Origin: Bacillus sp. PK3_68
GTDB taxonomy: Bacteria; Bacillota; Bacilli; Bacillales; Domibacillaceae
Length of the DNA stretch: 64,000 bases
Direction of reading: 5' to 3'
NCBI RefSeq assembly: GCF_003600835.1
Contig: NZ_NQYC01000001.1
Location: forward strand, 1,550,001-1,614,000
This document shows positions 9,795 to 18,658 of the stretch, one piece after another. Position numbers and translations under genes: made by a program. Below the pieces are notes generated by a model. It had not been told where the DNA came from, searched no databases, and saw only the letters and a program-made list of their open reading frames with translations. Every line of letters starts with the position of its first letter. Position 1 is the first letter of the stretch.

Positions 9795-11152
9795 ATGCTT
9801 TCGAAAAACAATCCAATCCAACGGAATCAAATAGAAATGATCGCTCTAGACCAGCTTGTACCAGAGAATCACCTGGTCCGTAAAATGGAGGCAGCGATGG
9901 ATTTCTCTTTTATTTATGACTTGGTGGAAGGATTGTATGCGGAAGTGGCCGCCCAAGCATTGATCCAATTATTTTAATTAAACTAACATTTATCCAATAT
10001 GCCTTTGGCATTCGATCCATGCGCAAGACGATCGAGGAAGTGGAAACGAATATGGCCTACCGCTGGTTTCTCGGTTATGGATTCCATGATAAAGTGCCGC
10101 ATTTCTCTACCTTCGGTAAGAACTACGAGCGTCGCTTTAAAGATACCGACCTGTTTGAACAGATCTTCTATCGTATCTTAAAAATAGCTGCCGAGAAAAA
10201 GCTCATTAGTGCGGAGCACGTTTTTGTGGATTCCACTCATGTAAAAGCTAGCGCGAATAAGCGTAAATTTGAAAAGAAAATGGTTCGCAAAGAAACACGC
10301 GCGTATCAGGAACGCCTCCAAAAAGAGATTAATCAGGACCGAGAGGATCATGGAAAAAAGCCGTTCCCGCCAGATAAGTTCGATAAAGAAGAAACGAAAG
10401 AAATCAAGGAAAGTACAACCGATCCGGACAGTGGCTACTACGTTAAAGACGAACGAACCAAACAATTTGCCTATTCCTTTCACGCGGCCGCAGACCGTAA
10501 GGGATTCGTAATTGGCACAATGGTCACACCAGGCAACACACATGACAGCCAGATCTTAGAGCCGTTAATGGAGAAAGTGATAGAAAAGGTAGGAAAACCT
10601 AAAGCTGTTGGTGCAGATGGAGCTTACAAAACACCTGCCATTGCCAGTTATTTAATGGGAAACGGCATGACACCTGCTTTGCCTTATACACGGCCGCGCA
10701 CAAAAGAGGGCTTCTTCAGAAAGCATGACTATGTGTACGATGAACATTTTGACTGTTACCTTTGTCCGGCAGGGGAAGTATTGAATTACTCAACGACGAA
10801 TAAGGAAGGCTATCGTGAATACAGATCACCCAAACAGGTTTGTACCTCCTGCCCTTTTTTAGCTAAATGCACGGAAAGCAGAGATCATCAAAAAGTGGTG
10901 ACACGCCATATTTGGCAGAAATATATGGAAGAGGCCGACCATCTTCGCCACCACGAAGAAGTTAAAGCGATTTATGCGGAGCGAAAAGAAACGATTGAGC
11001 GTGTATTCGCAGATGCAAAAGAAAAGCATGGCATGCGTTGGACAACGTTAAGGGGACTTAAAAAATTGTCGATGCAAGCGATGCTTACTTTCGCTGCCAT
11101 GAATCTCAAGAAAATGGCCAGCTGGACTTGGCGAGAACCAGAAATGGCTTAA
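9795..11152 (+). pseudogene. IS1182-family transposase, frameshifted
   Basis: The N-terminal part (from ATG 9795, MLSKNNPIQRNQIEM) and the rest (frame of 10019, MRKTIEEVETNMAYRWFLGYG) are in different frames. Reading resumes in the second frame from 9947 as GRPSIDPIILIKLTFIQYAF. One extra G near 9945-9948 would join them into a single 452-residue protein. DDE residues are visible: DSTHVKAS, GADGAYK and ERVFADAKEKHG. A CxxC-like cluster near residue 320 is usual for the family. Either the element is dead or the base is a sequencing error; no slippery heptamer is evident for programmed frameshifting. Confidence 0.85.
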
Positions 11153-11211
11153 ATGATGACCTCGGAGAGGTCTATCTTTCTCTCGAATGGCTTTAAAACT
11201 ACCGAAAAATC

Positions 11212-11249
11212 AAAAGGGGTTCGGAATAAGACTATTCCGAACCCCTTTT
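11212..11249. terminator. Perfect hairpin inside IS right end
   Basis: 17-bp perfect inverted repeat AAAAGGGGTTCGGAATA (11212-11228), loop AGAC, complement 11233-11249 with terminal TTTT. It is A/T-flanked on both sides, so it should terminate both transposase transcripts and motS transcripts entering from the minus strand. Confidence 0.85.
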
Positions 11250-11263
11250 GTCGACAAACTGAA

Positions 11264-11283
11264 GCGGCCCGATGATGGGCCGC
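11264..11283. repeat. Target-site duplication of the IS, right copy (terminator hairpin)
   Basis: Identical to 9491-9510. It is followed by TTTTTT on the host side, while on the IS side the U-tract for motS transcripts is lost. Confidence 0.88.
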
Positions 11284-11287
11284 TTTT

Positions 11288-12007
11288 TTATTCTTTGTAT
11301 GCCGGGTCAGAAATCACAATTTGCACCCGACGGTTTTTTTGCATATTGCCTTCATTTATATTCGGCACAAGCGGCCGTGTATCACCGTAACCTACGGCGA
11401 TGAACCGCTCAGGATCAAGACCGCTGTTATCTATAAAGAAGCGAATAACACTGCTTGCTCGTGCACTGGAAAGCTCCCAGTTAGATGGATAAATAGAATT
11501 TTTAATAGGTCTATTATCCGTATGTCCTTCCACTTTCACAAGATTAGGAATGGTTTTTAGCAGCTTCCCTGTCTTTTCTAGAAAAGGATAAGCCTCTTGC
11601 AGAATAACAGCATCTCCCGTGCCAAACACGATCTGTTCTTGTAAAACAAGCACTACACCACGTTCATTTCTAATGGCTGCAGCCGTGTCTTCAAGCCCAT
11701 TCTCCTTGAGGTACTTCTGAACTTCCTTTGCAAGCTCATCAAGTGACTGTTCATTCCGATCTGCTTCTTCCTTGTTCATTTTTTCTGAAGGATATTCCCC
11801 AGGAACAATGGAATCATTCGTTTGGAAAATTCCCTGCGCATTAAATGACTGTGCGATTGTTTTAAACTTAATCATATCAATTTGCGACATAGAAAAAAGC
11901 AAAATAAAGAATACGAGAACGAGCGTAACAAGATCAGAAAACGTCACCATCCATTTTGGTGCTCCTTTTTGCTCTGGTTTGCGGGAAGGACGGCGACGGC
12001 TGATCAT
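11288..12007 (-). CDS. motS: Flagellar stator protein MotS (Na+-type, MotB family)
   Basis: 239 residues. One N-terminal membrane helix (about 20-40, MVTFSDLVTLVLVFFILLF) contains the ion-binding Asp25. A C-terminal OmpA/MotB peptidoglycan-binding domain follows (VEGHTDNRPI, SSARASSVIRFFI, VGYGDTRP). The GAPKWMVTFSD context and the position next to ccpA match B. subtilis MotS, the sodium-driven stator partner of MotP. Its start overlaps the motP stop by four bases. The stop lies only 5 bp from the IS target duplication. Confidence 0.93.
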   Translation of the reverse strand: MISRRRPSRKPEQKGAPKWMVTFSDLVTLVLVFFILLFSMSQIDMIKFKTIAQSFNAQGIFQTNDSIVPGEYPSEKMNKEEADRNEQSLDELAKEVQKYLKENGLEDTAAAIRNERGVVLVLQEQIVFGTGDAVILQEAYPFLEKTGKLLKTIPNLVKVEGHTDNRPIKNSIYPSNWELSSARASSVIRFFIDNSGLDPERFIAVGYGDTRPLVPNINEGNMQKNRRVQIVISDPAYKE

Positions 12008-12812
12008 AACTCCGCCGCCTCATTTGCAGTGATCGTCTCCGTCACACTTCTTTTGCTGTCAGATGAAAAAGCAAGCAGCTTTTCCCGAAGAATTTTTGGA
12101 TTTTGCCCTGTTTGAACCCCTACTACGCCTTCAATAACAATCTCCCGGAAAAACACCTCTTGTTCTGTTTTCAGCTCTAATTTTGCAGCCATCGGCAAGA
12201 AAACAAGGTTGGCAAGCAGGGAACCATAGAATGTGGTTAACAGAGCTACTGCCATATTAGGCCCCAATGAAGTGGGATCATCTAGATTTTTCAACATGAG
12301 AACAAGCCCGACCAACGTTCCGATCATTCCCCAAGCTGGTGCGTATTCTCCTGCTTTTTCAAGGATGCTTCTCTTTTTTCTATGGCGTTCCTCCAAAGCA
12401 GTAATTTCAGCGCTCATAATATCCACTAGCATATCCTGTTCGATCCCATCAATCGCTAGCAGCATACCTTTCTTAAGAAACTTATCATTTTCCTGTTCCA
12501 ACCCTTTTTCCAGTGTTAACAAACCCTCGCGCCTAGCTTTTTCAGATAATGCGACGAATCTTTCAATGAGGGCTTCCAGATTCATTTCCTCTTCTCGAAA
12601 CGCCTGTCTTATGATCGTAAAGATATGCTTGATCTCGCTAAATGGAAAGTTGATTAGCAAGCCCGCCGTGATCCCCCAAAGACAATTAGAATAGACGGCA
12701 AGTGGATAAATGAAGCAAACCCCTCCGCGCCACCGCTCGTCAAAACGGCGAAAGCCAGCAGGACAAAACCTGCAACAATGCCAATCGGTGTCAATGCATC
12801 GAATTTTTTCAT
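12004..12812 (-). pseudogene. motP: Flagellar stator protein MotP, frameshifted by one base
   Basis: MotA/TolQ family stator channel subunit. From ATG at 12812 (GGGAGGAAAG upstream) the frame reads MKKFDALTPIGIVAGFVLLA and stops after about 52 codons. The remainder (MLINFPFSEIKH onward, 218 residues) is in another frame. The switch is at a run of five Cs, 12673-12677 (Gs in the gene). A sixth G restores FGGITAGLLINFP and a 269-residue protein, close to B. subtilis MotP (272). Conserved AWGMIGTLVGLVLMLKN and the P/G-rich channel helices remain. As read, the first helix is lost and the stator would not work. Confidence 0.88.
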
Positions 12813-12870
12813 CTTTCCTCCCTCTCTTCTGTCTCAGAAACAGTCTCTATCTCTACTATCGGAGGAAATT

Positions 12871-13872
12871 TTACTTTGTTGACCCTCTTTCTTCAATACG
12901 ATGCGGCAACACGACAATCGGACTTTCCACTTCTTCTTTATTCATATACTTTGTCAATAGCCTCATAGCAACTGCTCCAATATCATATAGCGGCTGCACT
13001 ACGGACGTCAGTTGCGGCCGAACCATTAAAGCCAGTTTGGTGCTTTCAAAACTAATGACTTCCAGTTCTTCAGGAATCTTCACGCCGCTATCTTGTGCAC
13101 CATGAATGATACCTAGAGCCATTTCGTCTCCATTTGCAAAGACAGCCGTCGGCTTCACAGAAGCTGTTTCTAATCGATGCCACGCTTCTATCCCAGCCTC
13201 ATAAGTATAATCCCCATCGATAACTAACTCATCAGCCACCGGTAGACCTGCAGCAGCAAGTCCCTCTTTATATCCGCGCATTACATATTGGCTGATTGTG
13301 TCATCCAATGGACCATCGATGAATGCGATATGTTTATGACCTTTTTCTGTTAACGAATGAATGACATCTACAGCTGCTTCTTGGTAATCAATATTGACAG
13401 ATGGAATTTCCCCTGTCGGTTCTAAAGAACCTGCAAGCACGACTGGAACCGGAGAACGCTTAAACTCCTCTACATGCTCCTCTGTAATCCGGCCGCCCAT
13501 AAATACAAGCCCGTCCACCTGCTTACCAAGCATTGTATGAATTAAATGAATTTCCTTATCTTTGTTTTGGTCGGAATTACTTAAGATAATATTGTATTTA
13601 TACATTGTGGCAATATCTTCAATTCCTCTTGCAAGCTCTGCATAAAAAATATTTGAAATATCCGGGATAATAACACCCACTGTTGTTGTTTTCTTGCTGG
13701 CCAATCCGCGAGCTACAGCATTCGGGCGATAGCCAAGCCGTTCAATTACTTCCAATACTTTTTTTCGTGTAGCTGGCTTCACGTTTGGATTTCCGTTTAC
13801 TACGCGGGAAACCGTAGCCATAGAAACACTTGCTTCTCGTGCTACATCGTAGATCGTTATATTCATTTTCAT
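12871..13872 (-). CDS. ccpA: Catabolite control protein A
   Basis: 333 residues, LacI/GalR family. The N-terminal helix-turn-helix is [24 protein letters not shown], followed by the [15 protein letters not shown] hinge and a periplasmic-binding-protein-like effector domain that binds HPr-Ser46-P. It is very close to B. subtilis CcpA throughout. Two start codons are possible (13872 or 13866); GGAGA lies 5 bases before the first. The motPS genes follow 58 bp downstream without a clear terminator, consistent with the known ccpA-motPS transcription unit. A cre-like target lies in this window at acuA. Confidence 0.96.
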   Translation of the reverse strand: MKMNITIYDVAREASVSMATVSRVVNGNPNVKPATRKKVLEVIERLGYRPNAVARGLASKKTTTVGVIIPDISNIFYAELARGIEDIATMYKYNIILSNSDQNKDKEIHLIHTMLGKQVDGLVFMGGRITEEHVEEFKRSPVPVVLAGSLEPTGEIPSVNIDYQEAAVDVIHSLTEKGHKHIAFIDGPLDDTISQYVMRGYKEGLAAAGLPVADELVIDGDYTYEAGIEAWHRLETASVKPTAVFANGDEMALGIIHGAQDSGVKIPEELEVISFESTKLALMVRPQLTSVVQPLYDIGAVAMRLLTKYMNKEEVESPIVVLPHRIEERGSTK

Positions 13873-13910
13873 ATCTTCTCCTTCGTATTAGCTTTTATCT
13901 CTATCTTAAC

Positions 13911-13940
13911 AAAAAAAACTCCTGTGAATACACAGGAGTT
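13911..13940 (-). terminator. Intrinsic terminator of aroA
   Basis: Inverted repeat AACTCCTGTG / CACAGGAGTT with TTTTTTTTG after it on the minus strand. It overlaps the aroA stop codon and precedes ccpA by about 40 bp, so ccpA needs its own promoter or readthrough. Confidence 0.85.
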
Positions 13941-15015
13941 ACGCTTTTACAGGAATAGTTTGAAGAACTTCACGATAAAATTCATCAAATTGTTGCAAAT
14001 TCATTTGCTGTGCAGAGTCAGAAAGGGCTACCGCCGGATCTGGATGCACCTCGGCCATTACTCCATCTGCTCCGATAGCAAGGGCTGCTTTTGCTGTTGG
14101 AATTAATAAATCACGACGTCCTGTCGAATGAGTAACATCTACGAAGACAGGCAAATGTGTTTCCTGTTTCAAGATCGGTACAGCTGAGATATCAAGGGTA
14201 TTGCGTGTAGCACGCTCATATGTCCGAATGCCTCGTTCACAAAGTATAATCTGGTCATTCCCACGGGAAATGATGTATTCAGCGGCATTAATAAATTCTT
14301 CAATTGTAGCGGCAAGGCCGCGTTTTAGCAATACCGGTTTTTTCACACTACCAGCAGCTTTTAACAACTCAAAGTTTTGCATATTGCGGGCACCGATTTG
14401 AATGACATCAATGTAATCGCAAGCTACTTCAATGTCGGCTGGGTTAACAATCTCACTGACAACTCCGAGATCGTATTCATCCGCTACTCTTTTTAAAATT
14501 TTCAAACCTTCCAAGCCTAGTCCTTGGAAGTCATAAGGAGAAGTACGAGGTTTGAATGCTCCACCACGAATGAGCTTCAATCCTTTATCCTTAATAGCCT
14601 GTGCCACTTCTGCCACTTGTTCATAAGATTCTACAGCACACGGACCGAATACAAATGTAGGAGAGCCGTTGCCTACTTGTTCTCCACGAATCTCTACAAT
14701 TGTGTCTTCCGGCTTCTTCTTACGGGAAACAAGAAGCGCTTTGCGGTGGTCATCTTGCTGCAATTCCAATCCTGCTTTAAAAATTTCTTTGAACAAATGT
14801 TCAATCGTTGAAGTTTCAAATGGTCCACTATTACTTTCAATAATCTTATTCAGCATCGCTCTTTCGCGGACAGGATCATAACGGTTAACGCCCTGCTTTT
14901 CTTTCACTCGCCCGATTTCCTGAACAAGTGTAGCTCGCTCGCTAATAAGGTTCAGGAGCTCCACATTTATCTCGTCAACACGTTGTCTCAACTGATCTAG
15001 TTCCTGGTTACTCAC
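13939..15015 (-). CDS. aroA: Bifunctional chorismate mutase / DAHP synthase
   Basis: 358 residues, the same as B. subtilis AroA(AroG). An AroQ-type chorismate mutase domain (about 1-90, [17 protein letters not shown]) is fused to a KDPG-aldolase-like DAHP synthase (about 105-345, with [34 protein letters not shown] and VMAEVHPDP). It makes the first intermediate of aromatic amino acid synthesis, and the mutase domain serves as an allosteric sensor of prephenate/chorismate. The GTG at 15013-15015 is preferred to ATG 15024: AAGGATGA is correctly spaced from it and the N-terminus matches. Confidence 0.95.
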   Translation of the reverse strand: MSNQELDQLRQRVDEINVELLNLISERATLVQEIGRVKEKQGVNRYDPVRERAMLNKIIESNSGPFETSTIEHLFKEIFKAGLELQQDDHRKALLVSRKKKPEDTIVEIRGEQVGNGSPTFVFGPCAVESYEQVAEVAQAIKDKGLKLIRGGAFKPRTSPYDFQGLGLEGLKILKRVADEYDLGVVSEIVNPADIEVACDYIDVIQIGARNMQNFELLKAAGSVKKPVLLKRGLAATIEEFINAAEYIISRGNDQIILCERGIRTYERATRNTLDISAVPILKQETHLPVFVDVTHSTGRRDLLIPTAKAALAIGADGVMAEVHPDPAVALSDSAQQMNLQQFDEFYREVLQTIPVKA

Positions 15016-15149
15016 AATTATCATCCTTCCGCTTTAATATATTTATCTGCATTCTTTTCGTAATCCGCTGTTGCACTTTTCCAAATGCTTTTCTTTCGCC
15101 GGCTGAAAGAGCATAAGCAATTGAGATAATGTTTTTAATGTTAGGGATT

Positions 15150-15178
15150 ATTATAAAACAAACATTCTGAAATGTCAC
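15150..15178 (-). promoter_or_regulatory. aroA promoter (SigA type)
   Basis: Minus strand GTGACA (15173-15178), 17 bp, TATAAT (15150-15155), about 135 bp before the aroA start. Both hexamers are near consensus. Confidence 0.65.
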
Positions 15179-15284
15179 GAATAATTTTCTTTAATTATTA
15201 GACGCTTTTAAGCGTTAAAGTAAAAAAGCGAATAAAATAGCTAAAAAAGTATTTTCATACCTTTTTAACCATTCTATCTTTCTT

Positions 15285-15611
15285 TCACTTTTTAGAGCTT
15301 ACTTCTTCTAACTGTGCATGTGTGATTTTCCAATGAGACTCATGCCAGGAAGGCTGCCCATTTTCAAATAAGAACGCTTGCGGAGATTGATGAACAACAT
15401 CATATTCTCCCGCTATGTAGTTAGATAGCTCTCTTGAATCTTGAACAGCCAAATAGTACCCTTTTTCTTCAGGGTGTTCATTTAAAAAAGCTTGGTACTC
15501 ATTGAAGGCACCTGCACTCACCGGACAGGTGGTACTGTGCTTAAAGAAAAAGAAACGTTCATTTTCCTCAATCAACTTTTCAAAATCAGCAATCAACTCA
15601 ATTTTTTTCAC
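15285..15611 (-). CDS. ytxJ: YtxJ, bacilliredoxin-like protein (BrxC)
   Basis: 108 residues, thioredoxin-fold DUF2847 family. The active-site segment HSTTCPVSAG contains the single redox cysteine of monothiol bacilliredoxins, which remove bacillithiol from S-bacillithiolated proteins. The GTG at 15609-15611, with GAAGGGTGA upstream, was chosen over GTG 15618-15620; it gives the B. subtilis length of 108. It follows ytxH by 73 bp, with a terminator hairpin in between that probably allows partial readthrough. Confidence 0.88.
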   Translation of the reverse strand: MKKIELIADFEKLIEENERFFFFKHSTTCPVSAGAFNEYQAFLNEHPEEKGYYLAVQDSRELSNYIAGEYDVVHQSPQAFLFENGQPSWHESHWKITHAQLEEVSSKK

Positions 15612-15660
15612 AATTGTCACCCTTCTATTTTAAAAATGTATAAATTTCGTTATCCAAAAG

Positions 15661-15688
15661 AAAAACAGCGGGCAAGCCGCTGTTTTAT
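15661..15688 (-). terminator. Hairpin terminator at the end of ytxH
   Basis: AAACAGCGG / CCGCTGTTT with TTTTTCTTTT following on the minus strand; it overlaps the ytxH stop and precedes ytxJ. Confidence 0.8.
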
Positions 15689-16419
15689 TTGTTATTTTTC
15701 TTGTTGTTTTGCTTGCCGCTGTTCGAGTTACCCTTATTTGAAAAATTATTGTTGTTTTTAACAGAGTTATTAGGCGCATTATGACCGCCCCCCTGTGCTT
15801 TCTCATCCACTCCTACATCGGTTGGATTCGCATAAACAGATGGAGAAGACTTCTCCGGTTCTGAAGAGCTGTTGGATGCGTTTGCTGAGTTAGATTGAGA
15901 TTTAGAAGATGATCCATTGGTTCCACTTAGGCTTTTCTCTGTTTGATCAAACGCCTTTTTCGTTTCCTCCAACTTTTGGGAGACAGATTCTTTGACAGAG
16001 CTCGCCGTTTCTTTCGCTTTATCCATCATGTCACCTGTACTGCCGTTGCCTGAATCGGAACCATTGCCTGTTGGCATGATGGTTTTCACTTTATCCATTA
16101 ATACACCGGATTGTTCTTGGACAGATTGAGACAATGTAGACGTTTTATCTTTAGCAGCAGTAGCAAGGTTCGTTCCTTTTTCTTTTGCCATTTCCGTCCA
16201 GCCGCTAGCCCGTTCCTTCAATGTTCCTGCTTGTGAGTTAAAGTCTTCACGCAGTTCTTTTCCGGATTTCGGAGCCATAAATAAAGCAGTAGCAGCACCA
16301 ACTAGCCCGCCGACTAATGCACCAATTAAAAAATCTTTTGTATTCATTGTACCATCATCGTAGCTGTTTCCTGCCTCATAATTATCATACTTTACGTTCG
16401 GCTTTTTCATTTGTCCCAT
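15685..16419 (-). CDS. ytxH: YtxH family general stress protein
   Basis: 244 residues. A hydrophobic glycine/alanine-rich segment (about 29-50, DFLIGALVGGLVGAATALFMAP) is followed by the family motif SGKELR. The rest is a low-complexity, charged, Ser/Asn-rich tail with LEA-like TKEKA/TSSVKES character. It is longer than B. subtilis YtxH (about 150), the extra length being the Ser/Asn/Gly tail. Probably membrane-anchored; molecular role unknown. GGAGAG upstream. It is 18 bp after ytxG in a SigB-driven operon. Confidence 0.88.
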   Translation of the reverse strand: MGQMKKPNVKYDNYEAGNSYDDGTMNTKDFLIGALVGGLVGAATALFMAPKSGKELREDFNSQAGTLKERASGWTEMAKEKGTNLATAAKDKTSTLSQSVQEQSGVLMDKVKTIMPTGNGSDSGNGSTGDMMDKAKETASSVKESVSQKLEETKKAFDQTEKSLSGTNGSSSKSQSNSANASNSSSEPEKSSPSVYANPTDVGVDEKAQGGGHNAPNNSVKNNNNFSNKGNSNSGKQNNKKNNK

Positions 16420-16437
16420 ATAAATCTCTCCTTTTCT

Positions 16438-16929
16438 TTAATAATTAGGCTGACGAGTTACAGGTGAAGCAGAGTCTGGCGTAGATAGCTCTCCAGCATT
16501 CACCTTGCGCGGTCGCTCTTCTTTTCCGTCTTTAAACTTTTCAACGAGTTGTTTGACAATATTTCCCCACTGTACTGCTTGAGAAATCTTATATTGGTTT
16601 TTCTCCATTTGTGAGGCAACCGTTGTAGTGACTTTATTGATAGACTGGTTCAGGTTTTGCACAGTCGAACCTACATCTTTAACAGCGTATACTACTGTAT
16701 TCAGCTGTTCTGTCTTATGCTGAACGTCTTCAGCAAGGGCATTAGTCTTATGTAGTAGTTCTGTTGTTTCGGCTGTAATCCCCTGCATTTGTCCTTCCAA
16801 CCTATCTACTGTTCGGGAAAGACTGTCCAATGTTTTGTCAACCGATTTTAATGTTTTGGTTAAGCTCAAAACAAGGATTAAAAAAGCAATCGCTGCCACT
16901 GCAGCACTCAAATACAAAATAATTTCCAT
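16438..16929 (-). CDS. ytxG: YtxG, DUF948 membrane-anchored stress protein
   Basis: 163 residues. One N-terminal transmembrane helix (about 3-25) is followed by a long helical region with coiled-coil heptads (TLKSVDKTLDSLSRTVDRLEGQM and on to 110). DUF948 family. First gene of ytxGHJ, with AGGAGGTGTTGCGG upstream and a SigB promoter 43-67 bp before the start. Function unknown beyond membership of the general stress regulon. Confidence 0.88.
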   Translation of the reverse strand: MEIILYLSAAVAAIAFLILVLSLTKTLKSVDKTLDSLSRTVDRLEGQMQGITAETTELLHKTNALAEDVQHKTEQLNTVVYAVKDVGSTVQNLNQSINKVTTTVASQMEKNQYKISQAVQWGNIVKQLVEKFKDGKEERPRKVNAGELSTPDSASPVTRQPNY

Positions 16930-16972
16930 TCCGCAACACCTCCTGCAATTTCTTATATACTATACACTAAAG

Positions 16973-16997
16973 TTACCCCACAAATAAAAGGTTAAAC
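16973..16997 (-). promoter_or_regulatory. SigB promoter of ytxGHJ
   Basis: Minus strand GTTTAA (16992-16997), 13 bp, GGGTAA (16973-16978), an exact match to the SigB consensus spacing and hexamers, ahead of genes known to be SigB-dependent in B. subtilis. Confidence 0.88.
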
Positions 16998-17080
16998 ACT
17001 GATAATTTCTCCTAAATGCTTATTTTCCCTTCTTATTTATTAAAAAAGCATGAAATGTTCACTGTTTAGCCACAGCTGCC

Positions 17081-17116
17081 TGAAAAGAAAACTGCCGGAG
17101 GATTCCCCCGGCAGCC
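17081..17116 (-). terminator. Intrinsic terminator of murC
   Basis: CTGCCGG / CCGGCAG stem with TTTTCTTTTC following on the minus strand, about 30 bp after the murC stop. Confidence 0.8.
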
Positions 17117-17146
17117 GAAGAGAAAATGACAGCTGCCACCTTCTCA

Positions 17147-18451
17147 TTATTGTTCATTCAAGTAATTTTCATACGCAGACTGAAACTTCTGAATATCTCC
17201 GGCTCCCATAAAAATTAGCACACTATCCTTATGTTTGAATAAAGAAGAAGTATCTCCTTCCTTCATCAAAACGGAGCCCGGAATTCTTTCTTGCAGATCT
17301 TCGATCGTCAACTGGCCCTGATGTTCACGGGCAGATCCGAAAATATCACACAAATATACTCCATCGGCTCCGCTGAGACTTTCCGCAAAGTCATCGAGAA
17401 AGGTTTGTGTTCTTGAGAAAGTATGCGGTTGAAAAATCACGACAATTTCTCTATCCTGATATTTCTGACGTGCAGCATTAATAGTTGCCTTTATCTCCGT
17501 CGGGTGATGTGCATAGTCATCAATTAGCACTTGTGTCCCAATGACTTTCTCAGAAAAACGCCGCTTCACACCTTCGAATGTGAGCAGTCTTTCTTTTACA
17601 ATCTCCGTATCGATGGCCTCATAATGACAAAGCGCAATAACAGCAAGCGCATTTAAGATATTATGATCCCCGAACGTTGGAATTTTAAATGAAGCGTAAA
17701 ACGTGTGACGCACAAAAACATCAAATGTCGTTCCGCTTGAATCATGTTGAACATTGCGCGCCTGAAAATCATTTTCTTCTGCAAAACCGTAAAAAACAAC
17801 CGGTACTTTTGCATGGATGCCTTGCAGGTATTCATCATCCCCACATGCAAAAATTCCTTTTTTCACTTTTAAGGCCATTTCTTGAAAGGCAGAAAAAACA
17901 TCTTCCACATCAGCAAAGTAATCTGGATGATCGAAATCAATGTTCGTCATAATGGCATAATCAGGATCATAGGACAAGAAATGGCGTCGATATTCACACG
18001 CCTCAAACGCGAAGTATTCCGCATCCTTCTCCCCTTTCCCTGTGCCATCTCCAATAAGAAAAGAAGTCGGCTTTGCCCCGCTAATCACATGGGCAAGTAA
18101 ACCGGTTGTCGATGTTTTTCCATGGGCACCCGTTACCGCTATACTCGTAAAGCTTTGCATAAAATCTCCGAGAAAGCGATGATAACGAATAACAGGTATT
18201 TGCAATTCATTCGCCCGTTGAATTTCCTCATGTTCATCAGGAAATGCATTTCCTGCAATCACAGTCATGCCAGGCTGAATATTATCGGCCCGAAAGGACA
18301 GGATGGGAATGCCTGCATCCTCCAGTGCTTTTTGAGTAAAAAAGGATTTATCAACATCAGAACCTTGCACGGTTTCACCTCGGTCGTGAAGTACTTGTGC
18401 AAGGGCGCTCATTCCCGAGCCTTTAATTCCAACAAAGTGGTATGTTGTCAT
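17147..18451 (-). CDS. murC: UDP-N-acetylmuramate--L-alanine ligase
   Basis: 434 residues, Mur ligase family. It adds the first amino acid of the peptidoglycan stem peptide. An N-terminal nucleotide-binding motif [11 protein letters not shown] (about 8) precedes the ATP P-loop [10 protein letters not shown] (about 108) and the C-terminal domain. B. subtilis MurC is 432 residues. The start has AGGAGGTTCTATT upstream. Located between sftA and the ytx genes as in B. subtilis. Confidence 0.96.
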   Translation of the reverse strand: MTTYHFVGIKGSGMSALAQVLHDRGETVQGSDVDKSFFTQKALEDAGIPILSFRADNIQPGMTVIAGNAFPDEHEEIQRANELQIPVIRYHRFLGDFMQSFTSIAVTGAHGKTSTTGLLAHVISGAKPTSFLIGDGTGKGEKDAEYFAFEACEYRRHFLSYDPDYAIMTNIDFDHPDYFADVEDVFSAFQEMALKVKKGIFACGDDEYLQGIHAKVPVVFYGFAEENDFQARNVQHDSSGTTFDVFVRHTFYASFKIPTFGDHNILNALAVIALCHYEAIDTEIVKERLLTFEGVKRRFSEKVIGTQVLIDDYAHHPTEIKATINAARQKYQDREIVVIFQPHTFSRTQTFLDDFAESLSGADGVYLCDIFGSAREHQGQLTIEDLQERIPGSVLMKEGDTSSLFKHKDSVLIFMGAGDIQKFQSAYENYLNEQ

Positions 18452-18602
18452 AATAGAACCTCCAGCATTCGTCTATCCGTAAGCATTATATGTATTTTAA
18501 GCCATTTTGCCCTTTTATAGACGACGGACAGTTAGCATTTTACATTGAAACATTATAACACTTTTTTGGGCGGATGACTATGCAGCGTTTTGTTCTCTAA
18601 TT

Positions 18603-18635
18603 AAAAAAGGAGGACGCCTTGATAGCGACCCTCCA
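18603..18635 (-). terminator. Intrinsic terminator of sftA
   Basis: GGAGGGTCGC / GCGTCCTCC stem with TTTTTT following on the minus strand, just beyond the sftA stop. Confidence 0.8.
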
Positions 18636-18658
18636 CAAATTACCTTTCAAGGAAAAAA

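Larger units (their letters stand above)
9511..11263 (+). mobile_element. IS1182-family insertion sequence, 1753 bp
   Basis: The boundaries are set by 18-base imperfect inverted repeats (TTCAGACTGTAGACAAAC at the left; its counterpart TTCAGTTTGTCGACAAAA read inward from the right; 14 of 18 match) and by a 20-bp direct repeat outside them (9491-9510 and 11264-11283). It carries one transposase gene of the DUF772/DDE type. Both ends hold strong hairpins (9515-9558 and 11212-11249). A GC-rich structured segment (9585-9719) precedes the gene. It sits between convergent acuC and motS without damaging either. Confidence 0.9.

Noticed and set aside
9942-9950. Programmed -1 frameshift in the transposase
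   Set aside because: The junction GAAGTGGCCGCC has no slippery heptamer or downstream pseudoknot that I can see, and four other genes show the same one-base loss.
15198-15225. GACGCTTTTAAGCGTT inverted repeat as a terminator for ytxJ
   Set aside because: The stem is short and lacks a T-tract on the minus strand; left unassigned.
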